Source of the DNA: Nitrospira sp. | GTDB taxonomy: Bacteria > Nitrospirota > Nitrospiria > Nitrospirales > Nitrospiraceae | NCBI GenBank assembly: GCA_005116815.1 | Contig: SWDR01000017.1 | Location: forward strand, 1 to 35,042 | Direction: 5' to 3' | DNA: 35,042 nucleotides | Shown: positions 8,520 to 16,031 of the stretch, in pieces | Numbering within the stretch: position 1 is the first letter of the stretch | How the letters are laid out: each line of letters opens with the position of its first letter | Notes under the pieces: generated by a model | Database searches by the model: none | What the model saw: the letters and a program-made list of their open reading frames with translations, nothing else | Told to the model about the DNA's origin: nothing | Program-made: the position numbers and the translations under genes

Positions 8520-8717
8520 CCTGGTTCTTCGCAGTGGTTTCTTGCGTGTTTTCTATTTTTTTCATCACGCGGACGATTCCAGCCAAGACCTATCACTCAA
8601 GCCGACACAGGTTGCTGACTGTGCATCCAGGGGTTACTCAGAGTCAATCCCCAAGTCTCTCCACACAGATCGCGTGCGAGAAAATCTAACGAATCAACAA
8701 CTTGATCGCCGTCCACA

Positions 8718-8726
8718 ATATCCACA
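8718..8726 (+). promoter_or_regulatory. DnaA box-like site next to the DnaA-trio run
   Basis: ATATCCACA, one mismatch to TTATCCACA. A weaker 9-mer (CCGTCCACA, 8709-8717) abuts it head to tail. Both read toward the trinucleotide run that begins four bases further on, matching the arrangement of box followed by DnaA-trio known from the Bacillus origin. Confidence 0.6.
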
Positions 8727-8730
8727 GAGA

Positions 8731-8751
8731 CTACTCTTACTCCTACTACTA
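8731..8751 (+). promoter_or_regulatory. DnaA-trio element (seven consecutive triplets) of the origin unwinding region
   Basis: The plus strand reads as triplets CTA CTC TTA CTC CTA CTA CTA. The complementary strand is therefore 3'-GAT GAG AAT GAG GAT GAT GAT-5', and every triplet fits the published 3'-[G/A]A[T/G]-5' DnaA-trio, which binds DnaA along single-stranded DNA. Two further triplets (CGA CGA) continue the phase but do not fit. A more AT-rich stretch follows (8758-8782). Confidence 0.72.
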
Positions 8752-8804
8752 CGACGAACTCTTATTACGACACACATAACTTCGGAGAAGAGTGCAGGAA
8801 CAAC

Positions 8805-9047
8805 CTAGACCACAATGACATGTTCCGATGAGAAAATGCGTTCAATAAGATCGTCATAGGTGATGGTCGGAGATGAAGAGCCGACAACGCCTTTCTCAAC
8901 GGTCACAGCTACTCCTTTTACAGAAGAAGGGACTGTCGAGATGGCCTGCTCGACAAACACGATATCCATATCTGCATCGCCAGGGTGAAAGAGCGATGTA
9001 GAAATACCGGCTGGCTGTTGTCGAAGAAGATAGAGCGTCATACCCAT
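8805..9047 (-). CDS. DsrH/TusB-family sulfur-relay protein
   Basis: An 80-aa protein resembling TusB/DsrH, the smallest member of the DsrEFH (TusDCB) sulfur carrier complex in the cytoplasm: the opening MTLYLLRQQPAG...LFHPGDADMDIVFVEQAIS follows the family pattern of a first strand and a GD-containing loop before the second strand. It contains no cysteine, so it would be a structural rather than a sulfur-carrying subunit. It is the last gene of a dsrE-dsrF-dsrH order on the minus strand. Start at 9047 or at the second Met two codons later. Its end lies against the origin. Confidence 0.65.
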   Translation of the reverse strand: MGMTLYLLRQQPAGISTSLFHPGDADMDIVFVEQAISTVPSSVKGVAVTVEKGVVGSSSPTITYDDLIERIFSSEHVIVV

Positions 9048-9066
9048 AGAAGAACACTCAAACTAT

Positions 9067-9408
9067 CTAAAAAATGAGACTTCTATCAACGGTTTGAATC
9101 AACTGCCTAATTTCATCTGCCGTACGAGTTGTCACGGAGAAACTATCGGACCAGCTATCCATTGCCGTTTCGGACTCGACGATAAATGGAACAGAGAGAT
9201 GTGTAAACGAAGGAAGATACTTTTCAAGGATATCGACATCGATGATCTCATCAGTATCCTCCCTCAGAAGCTTGGGAGCCTGCCCAAGCAGCACGACGGT
9301 CGTCTCATGATCCCCGGCACAGAGTCCCAAGGCAATACGAAGAGCCTCAACAGGACGAGCAGTCACACAAGGATCTTCTGAAATGACGACAGCGATGCGT
9401 TTAGACAT
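9067..9408 (-). CDS. DsrF/TusC-like sulfur-relay protein
   Basis: A 113-aa protein of the DsrE/F fold: opening strand KRIAVVISEDP, helix PVEALRIALGLCAG, then HETTVVLLGQAPKLL, the usual Rossmann-like start of DsrE/F and TusC proteins. It lies between the dsrE remnant and dsrH, the conserved order of the DsrEFH complex that passes persulfide sulfur between donor and acceptor proteins. Assignment to TusC/DsrF rather than a general DsrE-family protein relies mainly on gene order. Without an intact dsrE partner the complex may be non-functional or may use a DsrE encoded elsewhere. Confidence 0.65.
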   Translation of the reverse strand: MSKRIAVVISEDPCVTARPVEALRIALGLCAGDHETTVVLLGQAPKLLREDTDEIIDVDILEKYLPSFTHLSVPFIVESETAMDSWSDSFSVTTRTADEIRQLIQTVDRSLIF

Positions 9409-9431
9409 AAAACATCAGACAGCAGTGAAGA

Positions 9432-9650
9432 CTATGTAAACGCGAGAAAGCGATCGCACCCATCGATAATTCCTGACAACACGACTAACCCGGACAACGA
9501 GACCCTCGAATCGACCGAGGCTGTCGGGACGCCATGTTGCTGACAACCATAGGCGCAGACAGACATCTTCACCCCAGCATCGATCAAGCCGATATAACGC
9601 TGGTCGATCGCGCTCTTCACTCCTTCATCAATGAGCTTGGAAAACCCCGG
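9432..9650 (-). pseudogene. C-terminal remnant of a DsrE/TusD-like protein
   Basis: An open frame of 73 codons that lacks the N-terminal part of the fold. What remains matches the C-terminal half of DsrE-family proteins: LIDAGVKMSVCAYGCQQHGV carries the conserved sulfur-carrying Cys, and GIIDGCDRFLAFT is the usual last strand. The frame is closed upstream by TGA (9651-9653) and the upstream sequence shows no DsrE-like N-terminus in any frame. The only early start is a GTG at 9620 without a properly spaced ribosome site. It stands first in the dsrE-dsrF-dsrH order. Confidence 0.6.
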
Positions 9651-9750
9651 TCAAGAGACCCTGCATATCATTGAAGTGCAGAACGGACCCTACCTTGGGG
9701 AAGACGACATTGTCCGGTTTCAGGATGATTATGGGCGGACGCCAAAATAG
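9631..9750 (+). CDS. Possible small ORF or 3' remnant of a gene (39 aa), unrecognised
   Basis: ATG at 9631 to TAG at 9750. The translation is hydrophilic and codon-like ([18 protein letters not shown]... ending YGRTPK). It has no clear ribosome site and overlaps the dsrE remnant's upstream end on the other strand, so it may be the tail of a gene lost at a breakpoint. The opposite strand also has a protein-like frame over 9629-9735, so even the strand is uncertain. Confidence 0.25.
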   Translation: MSLENPGQETLHIIEVQNGPYLGEDDIVRFQDDYGRTPK

Positions 9751-9789
9751 TGATGCGTGGAGAGTCGGTGTCGCGTATTGCTTCTGATG

Positions 9790-9817
9790 ATCACCCATCA
9801 CTGATCACATATCACAG
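9790..9817. repeat. Heptamer tandem array (four ATCACNN units) upstream of the phosphomannomutase gene
   Basis: ATCAC occurs at 9790, 9797, 9804 and 9811, exactly seven bases apart with two variable bases between. The array ends about nine bases before the ATG at 9826 and touches the AGGGG ribosome site, so it lies in the leader. Confidence 0.7.
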
Positions 9818-9825
9818 GGGTATCT

Positions 9826-11226
9826 ATGGGACTCTTTCGCGAATATGATTTGCGTGGCATCGTGGGGCAGGAGCTCACCGATGCGATTGCGGAGCAAGTG
9901 GGGCGCGCCTACTGCACTTATGTCAAAGACCGTGGGGTCAAGACGATTTCAGTCGGGCGGGATGGTCGACTCAGTTCGCCAGGTCTCTTCGCATCTCTTG
10001 TGCGCGGGCTCCTCGCCGGTGGCTTGAACGTCGTCGATATTGGTATTTGCCCCTCGCCTCTGGTGTATTTCTCGCTGTTTCAGCTGCCGGTTGACGGCGG
10101 TATCATGATCACCGGGAGCCACAACGCGGCTGAATACAACGGATTCAAGATCTGCGTCGGGAAAGAAGCGATTCATGGAGAAGAAATCCAGGCCCTGCGA
10201 GCGGTGATGGAGGCCGGCGCGTTTGTCTCAGGCGCTGGGACCTTGTCAGAACATGCCATCATTCCCGACTATCTGGCCTATCTCAAGAAGAGTTTCGCGC
10301 ACGTCAACGCCAAGCGCCTGCATGTCGTCATCGACTGCGGAAACGGTGTCGCCGCGTTGGTAGCCAAGGAGGCATTGGAGCTCTTGGGCTGCCGCGTCAC
10401 CGGGCTCTATTGCGATCTTGATGGGAGATTTCCGAATCACCATCCCGATCCCACGGTCTTAGAGAATCTTGACGATCTGATTCAGGCGGTCAAACAGCAC
10501 AAGGCCGATGTCGGGATCGGCTACGATGGAGATGCCGATCGTATCGGGACCATCGATGAGCAGGGGAACGTGTTATGGGGCGATCGCCTGATGGTGGTCT
10601 ACTCGCGCGATATTCTGGCTGAGAAACCAGGGAGCACGATCATCTCCGAGGTCAAATCGTCGCAGAGCCTCTATGACGATATCGCGAAGCGGGGGGGCCG
10701 CCCGATCATGTGGAAAACTGGCCACTCTTTGATCAAGGCGAAAATGAAAAGCGAGAAGGCCGTCTTGGCCGGTGAAATGTCCGGGCACATGTTTTTTGCC
10801 GATCGGTATTTTGGCTATGACGACGCGATTTACGCCTCCTGCCGGCTGGTGGAGATTTTGGCCAAGACGACTCAGCCACTCTCTGCCTTGGTTGCGGATC
10901 TTCCGAAGACGTCGGTCACGCCGGAGATTCGCGATGACGTGTCCGATTCCATTAAGTTCCAGTTGGTCAAACATGTGCAAGATCGCTTGGCATCCTGTAT
11001 GAAGAGCCGTGAGCCGCTTGGACCTGCCAAGTTGGTGATCCGCGAGGTGGTGACCATCGATGGGGTCCGTGCCATATTCGAGGATGGATGGGGGTTGATT
11101 CGAGCCTCGAATACTCAGCCGGCCCTCGTGCTGCGCTTCGAAGCCACGTCACCGGAGCGGTTGACCACGATCCGCGCAGTTATCGAAGGCGAACTCAAGG
11201 TGGCCAAGCAAGCTCTTGGCTGCTGA
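9826..11226 (+). CDS. Phosphomannomutase/phosphoglucomutase (alpha-D-phosphohexomutase family)
   Basis: Interconverts hexose 1- and 6-phosphates, feeding GDP-mannose, UDP-glucose, lipopolysaccharide or exopolysaccharide synthesis in the cytoplasm. 466 aa, normal for AlgC/ManB-type enzymes. The active-site loop TGSHNAAEYNG places the phosphoserine at Ser98; the metal loop DGDADR is at 234-239; GEMSGHMFF is the sugar-binding loop; the C-terminal phosphate-binding domain contains RASNTQPALVLRFEA. All catalytic parts are intact. Start at 9826 with AGGGG five bases upstream. It is the first plus-strand gene to the right of the origin. Mannose versus glucose preference cannot be read. Confidence 0.93.
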   Translation: MGLFREYDLRGIVGQELTDAIAEQVGRAYCTYVKDRGVKTISVGRDGRLSSPGLFASLVRGLLAGGLNVVDIGICPSPLVYFSLFQLPVDGGIMITGSHNAAEYNGFKICVGKEAIHGEEIQALRAVMEAGAFVSGAGTLSEHAIIPDYLAYLKKSFAHVNAKRLHVVIDCGNGVAALVAKEALELLGCRVTGLYCDLDGRFPNHHPDPTVLENLDDLIQAVKQHKADVGIGYDGDADRIGTIDEQGNVLWGDRLMVVYSRDILAEKPGSTIISEVKSSQSLYDDIAKRGGRPIMWKTGHSLIKAKMKSEKAVLAGEMSGHMFFADRYFGYDDAIYASCRLVEILAKTTQPLSALVADLPKTSVTPEIRDDVSDSIKFQLVKHVQDRLASCMKSREPLGPAKLVIREVVTIDGVRAIFEDGWGLIRASNTQPALVLRFEATSPERLTTIRAVIEGELKVAKQALGC

Positions 11227-11418
11227 CAGGATGCTGGGAAAGCCCGCCAGCTTCGTTCTCGGCTCATCGAAATCCTCAACGGGGACCCGGCCGCCTCACC
11301 ACTCGGCGGCGCGCACAGACGTGGTGCTCCTTATTCGTCGCACCGTGCGCCCCTGAGGGTACGCCTCCGGTTTCGATTCGCCTGCGGCCTCGCTGGACGA
11401 ACTTTTTGAGCATCCTGT
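11226..11418. repeat. Palindromic repeat element (MITE/REP-like, 193 bp) after the phosphohexomutase gene
   Basis: The ends are imperfect inverted repeats: 11226-11251 and 11392-11418 agree over an exact 10-base tip (ACAGGATGCT) and most of the following 16-17 bases. The element starts within the TGA stop codon of the upstream gene and encodes nothing recognisable. A single arm of the same element occurs at 18937-18962, also starting within a stop codon. Confidence 0.75.
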
Positions 11419-11421
11419 GAG

Positions 11422-12306
11422 ATGTGTGCTCATCTGTACCGTAACCTTTCCCGAGACTTCCCCCCAATGACTTTTTGCCCGCCTATTCAGTCTCATCAGC
11501 GAGGGGGCTTATTGCTCCATGCTCTTTTGGTACGCATGTGGCTCATACTGGGTTGCCTGATCCTGGGTGCTTTGAGCAGTTCAGTCTCCTGGGCTGGGGC
11601 TGGCGATCTGACTACAGCACGACCCTTCCAAGTCGGAGAACAGCTCACCTTCGATATTTCTTGGCTGAATATCACCGCTGGTACAGCCGTGATGGCAGTC
11701 AGTGGTCCCGGCACGGAAGGGGGTCAATCGCTGGTGAAACTGGTCACCACGGCTCAGTCGAGGCCGGCGATCACCAAGTTCTTTCCGGTAGACAATCGGG
11801 TGGAGTCATTACTGGACCCTGCCACGCTATTGCCTGAGCATCTGACGTTTAAGCGGCGAGAAGGAAAAAAGAAAGAAGACATCGAGTATGCCTTTCAGCA
11901 GAAAGAGGGGAAGGTGACGGTTCTCAAAGGGGGGACGACCGAAATCTTGGACATGCCTCCTGGCACCCAAGACGTCATCTCCTGCCTCTACTATGCGCGT
12001 AGCGCATTGTCGCTCCAGCCTGGTGCAGCGCTGACGATGAATGTCTATCACGATAAGAAGAACCGGAAGTTGGACGTACGGGTTGAGGAGATCGAAACAA
12101 TCAGCGGACCCTGGGGTACGGTTGAAACGGCTCGCCTGTTAGTCGTCATGCCGTTCCAAGGCCTCTTTCTCAACCAGGGCAACATACGGGTCTGGTTGAC
12201 CAACGACGAACGGCGCATTCCGGTTCGAATGAAGGCCAAAGTCGTCATTGGATCGATTGTGGCGGATCTCGTCAGTGGATGGCAGGCCTCTACAGCAGCC
12301 CCATAA
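11422..12306 (+). CDS. DUF3108-domain exported protein
   Basis: Conserved bacterial protein of unknown function with the DUF3108 domain, predicted periplasmic. A hydrophobic signal segment (about residues 39-57, MWLILGCLILGALSSSVSWAG) precedes the mature part. Typical family features follow: FQVGEQLTFDISWLNITAGTA, the LLPEHLTFKRREGKKKEDIEY segment and the closing GNIRVWLTNDERRIPVRMKAKVVIGSIVADL. The start is uncertain: 11422 (ATG, next to the repeat), 11467 (ATG), 11512 (TTG with a GAGG-like site) and 11536 (ATG directly before the signal) are all possible; the last two give the most usual signal peptide. Confidence 0.8.
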   Translation: MCAHLYRNLSRDFPPMTFCPPIQSHQRGGLLLHALLVRMWLILGCLILGALSSSVSWAGAGDLTTARPFQVGEQLTFDISWLNITAGTAVMAVSGPGTEGGQSLVKLVTTAQSRPAITKFFPVDNRVESLLDPATLLPEHLTFKRREGKKKEDIEYAFQQKEGKVTVLKGGTTEILDMPPGTQDVISCLYYARSALSLQPGAALTMNVYHDKKNRKLDVRVEEIETISGPWGTVETARLLVVMPFQGLFLNQGNIRVWLTNDERRIPVRMKAKVVIGSIVADLVSGWQASTAAP

Positions 12307-12361
12307 GAGAACCAGCCTTTCGTTGCCCGCCCTCTTCAAAACGGTTATACTCGCCTCTACT

Positions 12362-13369
12362 ATGGGACAGTTTCCTCTTACTTTAAGCAGCTTTATCAGT
12401 CAGCAACCGGTCGGGCCTTCTGGGTCTATCGGAGATTTCTCCTGTCTCCTGGGCCAGATCGGCCTGGTGGGAAAAATGATTGCCCGAGATCTTCGACGTG
12501 CAGGGCTGATCAATATCCTGGGAACGACCGGCGAAGTGAATGTGCAAGGGGAGACGGTCAAGAAACTGGATGAAATTGCGAACGAGACATTTCTGCAGGC
12601 CTTTCGCCAGAGCGATCTTGTCTGTGCGTTGGCGTCGGAGGAGATGGAGAAACCAGTCCTGCTCCCTGAAAATTGGCCGCAGGCCCAGTATATGGTGCTG
12701 TTCGACCCGCTCGATGGCTCATCGAATACAGACTGCAACATGCCGATGGGGGCGATTTTTTCGATCGTGAAATGTGCAGGCAAAGACCGGATGCCGACGG
12801 AGGATGACCTCGTCCGCAAGGGTACAGAACAGGTGGCAGCCGGCTATCTCCTGTTCGGCTCAAGTACCATGTTGGTCTATACGGTTGGACAAGGGGTTCA
12901 CGGGTTTACATTAGAGCCCGGCATCGGCGAGTATCTGTTATCTCACGAACAGATTCGTATCCCTGCTCGAGGCAAGGTTTATGGCGCAAACGAAGGCAAT
13001 TATCAAAAGTGGACGACGGGGACGAAGAAGTATCTGGACCATGTGAAGGTGCAGGATAAAGCCACGGGGCGGCCCTACAGCGTACGGTATTCCGCCTGTC
13101 TGGTGGCCGACGTACACAGGATCCTCCTCGGTGGTGGCATCTATCTTTACCCGGGTGAGCTGGACAAGCCGGAGGGAAAGCTCCGATTATTGTACGAAGC
13201 CAATCCCTTGTCATGGGTTGTGGAACAGGCAGGGGGGAAAGCCAGCACCGGCACTATGCGTATCCTCGATGTCGAGGCCAAGCAATTGCATCAGCGGGTG
13301 CCATTGATCATCGGAAGTCCGAGCGATGTGGACGACGCAGAGGCATTTATCCAAGGCAGACGAATGTAA
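12362..13369 (+). CDS. fbp: Fructose-1,6-bisphosphatase, class I
   Basis: Hydrolyses fructose 1,6-bisphosphate to fructose 6-phosphate in gluconeogenesis and CO2-fixing sugar cycles. 335 aa, normal for class I enzymes. The metal-binding signature FDPLDGSSN is at about 114-122 with Asp115 and Asp118; the upstream ASEEMEKP supplies the metal-binding Glu residues; the substrate-loop region GKVYGANEGNYQKW and the C-terminal GGIYLYPGELDKPEGKLRLLYEANP are present. I chose the ATG at 12362 because the longer frame from 12248 reads through the end of the preceding gene. The aldolase gene follows, so two consecutive sugar-phosphate steps are linked. Confidence 0.95.
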   Translation: MGQFPLTLSSFISQQPVGPSGSIGDFSCLLGQIGLVGKMIARDLRRAGLINILGTTGEVNVQGETVKKLDEIANETFLQAFRQSDLVCALASEEMEKPVLLPENWPQAQYMVLFDPLDGSSNTDCNMPMGAIFSIVKCAGKDRMPTEDDLVRKGTEQVAAGYLLFGSSTMLVYTVGQGVHGFTLEPGIGEYLLSHEQIRIPARGKVYGANEGNYQKWTTGTKKYLDHVKVQDKATGRPYSVRYSACLVADVHRILLGGGIYLYPGELDKPEGKLRLLYEANPLSWVVEQAGGKASTGTMRILDVEAKQLHQRVPLIIGSPSDVDDAEAFIQGRRM

Positions 13370-13383
13370 CGACTCAGGTAGAT

Positions 13384-13447
13384 AGGCTGAAGGTGTTCAG
13401 GCTGAAGTGTTCGGAGTTCCGTCCTTCAGCCTACAAGCCTTCAACCT
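13384..13447. terminator. Long imperfect hairpin between fbp and the aldolase gene
   Basis: Arms 13384-13407 and 13424-13447 pair over about 20 of 24 positions with a 16-base loop; each arm also contains the word AGGCTGAAG twice or nearly twice. There is no T-tract, so a Rho-independent terminator is not certain; it could be an RNA-stability element or an intergenic repeat. Confidence 0.45.
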
Positions 13448-13495
13448 GAATAGCTATTAGCGGATACCGTTTCATGAATCCACTGGAGGACAGAC

Positions 13496-14419
13496 ATGGC
13501 TGATCGCGTACAAGAGATTTTGAGCTGGTACAGCAGCGACAACGCGGGCACACAAACCAATATTGCCCGGCTGCTGCGTCATGGCAAATTGGCGGGGACA
13601 GGCAAGCTGGTCATTCTGCCTGTGGATCAAGGGTTCGAGCATGGCCCGGCCCGGAGCTTCGCGGTCAATCCTGGCGGGTATAATCCCCTCTATCACTTTC
13701 AGTTGGGGATCGATGCGGGCTGTAATGCCTACGCTGCGCCACTGGGGTTTCTCGAGGCCGGGGCGAGCCAGTACGCGGGACAAATCCCGCTCATTCTGAA
13801 GCTCAATAGCCACGATTCGTTGCATGACGACAAGGATCCGATGCCGTCAGTCACCGGAAGCGTCTCGGATGCTTTGCGACTTGGTTGCGTGGCGGTGGGG
13901 TTCACGATCTACCCAGGGTCTTCGCACTGCAACGCCATGTATGAGCAGTTGCGCGAGATTGCCGCGGATGCCAAGGACTGTGGGTTAGCCGTCGTTGTGT
14001 GGTCGTACCCCCGTGGGTCAGGACTGAGTAAGGACGGAGAGACCGCCATCGATGTGGTGGCCTATGCGGCGCAGATTGCGGCTCAACTTGGCGCCCATAT
14101 CATTAAGGTCAAACTGCCCTCGGCGCAGCTTGAACAGGCTGCGGCCAAGAAGGTGTACGAGTCGGTGAAGATTCCGATCACTACGCTGGCTGAGCGAGTG
14201 AAGCATGTGGTGCAGAGTGCGTTCGATGGCCGCCGAATCGTGATTTTCTCCGGAGGGGCCAAGAGCGAGGACAAGAATGTGTTCGATGAAGCACGCGCGA
14301 TTCGCGATGGCGGTGGGTTCGGTTCCATTATCGGGCGGAACTCGTTCCAGCGTCCCAAGCCGGAGGCGATCAAGTTTCTCCATACCATCATGGGGATTTA
14401 CTCCGGCGAGGGTAAGTGA
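13496..14419 (+). CDS. Class I fructose-bisphosphate aldolase (DhnA/FbaB type)
   Basis: Cleaves or forms fructose 1,6-bisphosphate through a Schiff base in glycolysis, gluconeogenesis or carbon fixation. 307 aa, like the archaeal-type aldolases. It opens with MADRVQEILSWYSSDNAG, continues with LVILPVDQGFEHGPARSFA (the phosphate and substrate loop), and has IIKVKLPSAQ where Lys204 or Lys206 is the likely Schiff-base lysine. IVIFSGGAKSEDKN and GGFGSIIGRNSFQRP form the C-terminal phosphate-binding site. A strong GGAGG ribosome site precedes the ATG at 13496. It follows fbp by about 125 nt. Confidence 0.93.
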   Translation: MADRVQEILSWYSSDNAGTQTNIARLLRHGKLAGTGKLVILPVDQGFEHGPARSFAVNPGGYNPLYHFQLGIDAGCNAYAAPLGFLEAGASQYAGQIPLILKLNSHDSLHDDKDPMPSVTGSVSDALRLGCVAVGFTIYPGSSHCNAMYEQLREIAADAKDCGLAVVVWSYPRGSGLSKDGETAIDVVAYAAQIAAQLGAHIIKVKLPSAQLEQAAAKKVYESVKIPITTLAERVKHVVQSAFDGRRIVIFSGGAKSEDKNVFDEARAIRDGGGFGSIIGRNSFQRPKPEAIKFLHTIMGIYSGEGK

Positions 14420-14474
14420 AGAGTCGGCTTGGTTTCACGTGCCGCGTCAGTCTGTCGCTTGAGGTGAAGGATAC

Positions 14475-15995
14475 ATGGTACCTATGAAGTCACGTCGGCC
14501 CTGGCTCGTTCCGTTCATCTTGATTGCCGTTGGGATCCTCATTGGAGTGGTGGTGGCGTCCGATATGGGATGGCTGCCGAGCAGCACCGCCGGGCCAGAC
14601 CAGACTTCAGCCCCTCTCGCTCGCCCGGTGGCCACGGTGCCACAGTTGCCGCTGGCCGGAGGGAGCGGGAGAAACTTCGTTGAGATTGCAAAATCGGTCA
14701 AGCCGGCGGTCGTCAACATTGCGGCAACGAGAACGGGAAAAACCGGAGAGAGCCCTCAAGCCTCGCCATTCGACGATCCATTCTTCCGGCGGTTCTTCGG
14801 CGACGAACTGAAACGCGACATTCCGAAGGAGCGGAAGGAACGGGGACAGGGCTCCGGGGTCATTGTGGATCCCAGCGGCGTGATCATTACCAATAATCAC
14901 GTGGTGAACAAGGCCGACGATATTCGCGTGGTGCTGTCCGATAAACGAGAGTTTAAAGCCAAGCTTATCGGGACGGATTCGAAGACGGACATTGCGGTGA
15001 TCAAGATCGAGGCCACGGGGCTGTCGCCGATCGCCTGGGCGGATTCCGATCAATTGGAAGTCGGGGAGTTTGTGCTGGCGGTGGGCAGTCCCTTTGGCCT
15101 GACGCAGACGGTGACGATGGGCATTGTCAGTGCGGTTGGGCGAGCCAGTATGGGGATCGCCGAATATGAAGACTTCATCCAGACCGATGCCGCGATCAAT
15201 CCCGGCAATTCAGGCGGGGCGTTGGTGAACATCCGTGGCGAGTTGGTCGGTATCAACACCGCCATCTTCAGCCAGAGCGGCGGGAATATGGGGATCGGGT
15301 TTGCCGTGCCCAGCAACTTGGCGCGTTCCATCATGGATCAACTGGTCGGAACCGGAAAAGTCGTGCGTGGCTGGCTGGGTGTATCCATTCAAGACTTGTC
15401 GCCTGAGTTGGCGGCACAATTCGGCATCACGGAAACAAAGGGTGTGCTCGTCAGCGATGTGATGGACGACAGTCCTGCCAAGAAGGCGGGATTTGAACGG
15501 GCCGATGTGATTGTCGAGTTCGACGGGAAGCCGATGGATTCGCCCACGCATTTGCGCAATGCTGTGGCGCAAACCCCTCTTGGGAAAAAGGTGCCGATCA
15601 AGCTGATTCGAGACAAGAAGTCCAAGGTCCTCGAGGTGACTATCGTCGAGCAGCCGAAGTCGATGTCACAGTCTGGTGCAGAGGAGAATGCTGAGTCGAT
15701 TGCGCCGACAGGGGTGCTGTCGGATCTTGAGGTGCATGAACTGACAGAGGAGTTGACCAGTCGGTATGGAATCAAGTCGACCGAGCGAGGCGTCGTGGTG
15801 ACGCGCGTGAAGCCCGGCAGTACGGCAGAAGAAATGGGCGTGCGGGAAGGTGACATGATTCTGGAGGTGAATCGAAAGGCTGTGACCTCGGTGAAGGTGT
15901 ATGAGCGGGTCATGTCAGGCCTTTCCAAAGATCAGGCGGTCCTCTTATTAGTGAAGCGACAGGGTCGATCCATTTATCTCACGCTTCGGCCTTAA
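14475..15995 (+). CDS. HtrA/DegP-type periplasmic serine protease with two PDZ domains
   Basis: Envelope quality-control protease. 506 aa with one N-terminal membrane segment (about 10-30, WLVPFILIAVGILIGVVVA) as anchor or signal. The trypsin-like domain has the complete triad: His142 (TNNHVVNKADD), Asp172 (TDIAVIKIE) and Ser246 (GNSGGALV). Two PDZ domains follow, the first about 290-390 (GWLGVSIQDL) and the second about 420-506. The LA-loop region contains SPFDDPFFRRFFG, as in other Do-type proteases. Start ATG 14475 with a GAAGGA site upstream; Met4 is possible. It heads a run with the PIN/TRAM, ispD, ispF and cysE genes. Confidence 0.94.
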   Translation: MVPMKSRRPWLVPFILIAVGILIGVVVASDMGWLPSSTAGPDQTSAPLARPVATVPQLPLAGGSGRNFVEIAKSVKPAVVNIAATRTGKTGESPQASPFDDPFFRRFFGDELKRDIPKERKERGQGSGVIVDPSGVIITNNHVVNKADDIRVVLSDKREFKAKLIGTDSKTDIAVIKIEATGLSPIAWADSDQLEVGEFVLAVGSPFGLTQTVTMGIVSAVGRASMGIAEYEDFIQTDAAINPGNSGGALVNIRGELVGINTAIFSQSGGNMGIGFAVPSNLARSIMDQLVGTGKVVRGWLGVSIQDLSPELAAQFGITETKGVLVSDVMDDSPAKKAGFERADVIVEFDGKPMDSPTHLRNAVAQTPLGKKVPIKLIRDKKSKVLEVTIVEQPKSMSQSGAEENAESIAPTGVLSDLEVHELTEELTSRYGIKSTERGVVVTRVKPGSTAEEMGVREGDMILEVNRKAVTSVKVYERVMSGLSKDQAVLLLVKRQGRSIYLTLRP

Positions 15996-16007
15996 GGACC
16001 GTTCCAC

Positions 16008-16027
16008 CCTGCCTCGTGAGAGGCAGG
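16008..16027. terminator. Perfect 8-bp hairpin after the HtrA gene
   Basis: Arms 16008-16015 and 16020-16027 (CCTGCCTC with GAGGCAGG) close a GTGA tetraloop. The hairpin lies between the htrA stop and the next start. It lacks a T-tract, so it may be an attenuator or RNA-stability element rather than a full terminator. Confidence 0.45.
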
Positions 16028-16031
16028 ACAT

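Larger units (their letters stand above)
8492..8804. other. oriC: Replication origin (oriC) between dnaA and dsrH
   Basis: A 313-bp non-coding stretch upstream of dnaA. It holds two perfect DnaA boxes near dnaA (8500-8508 and 8511-8519), weaker matches at 8620-8628 and 8657-8665 (7 of 9 each) and 8718-8726 (8 of 9), a T-rich tract around 8547-8562, and a DnaA-trio run at 8731-8751. Genes to the left are on the minus strand and most genes to the right of 9826 are on the plus strand, as expected for replichores leaving an origin here. The short open frames in this stretch look non-coding. Confidence 0.82.

Noticed and set aside
8492-8804. Short open frames in the origin stretch
   Set aside because: They lack ribosome sites and normal codon use, and the stretch is explained by DnaA boxes and the trio element.
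9629-9735. Minus-strand protein-like frame upstream of the dsrE remnant
   Set aside because: It does not resemble the DsrE N-terminus and ends in a stop; it may be only the antisense of the plus-strand 39-codon frame.
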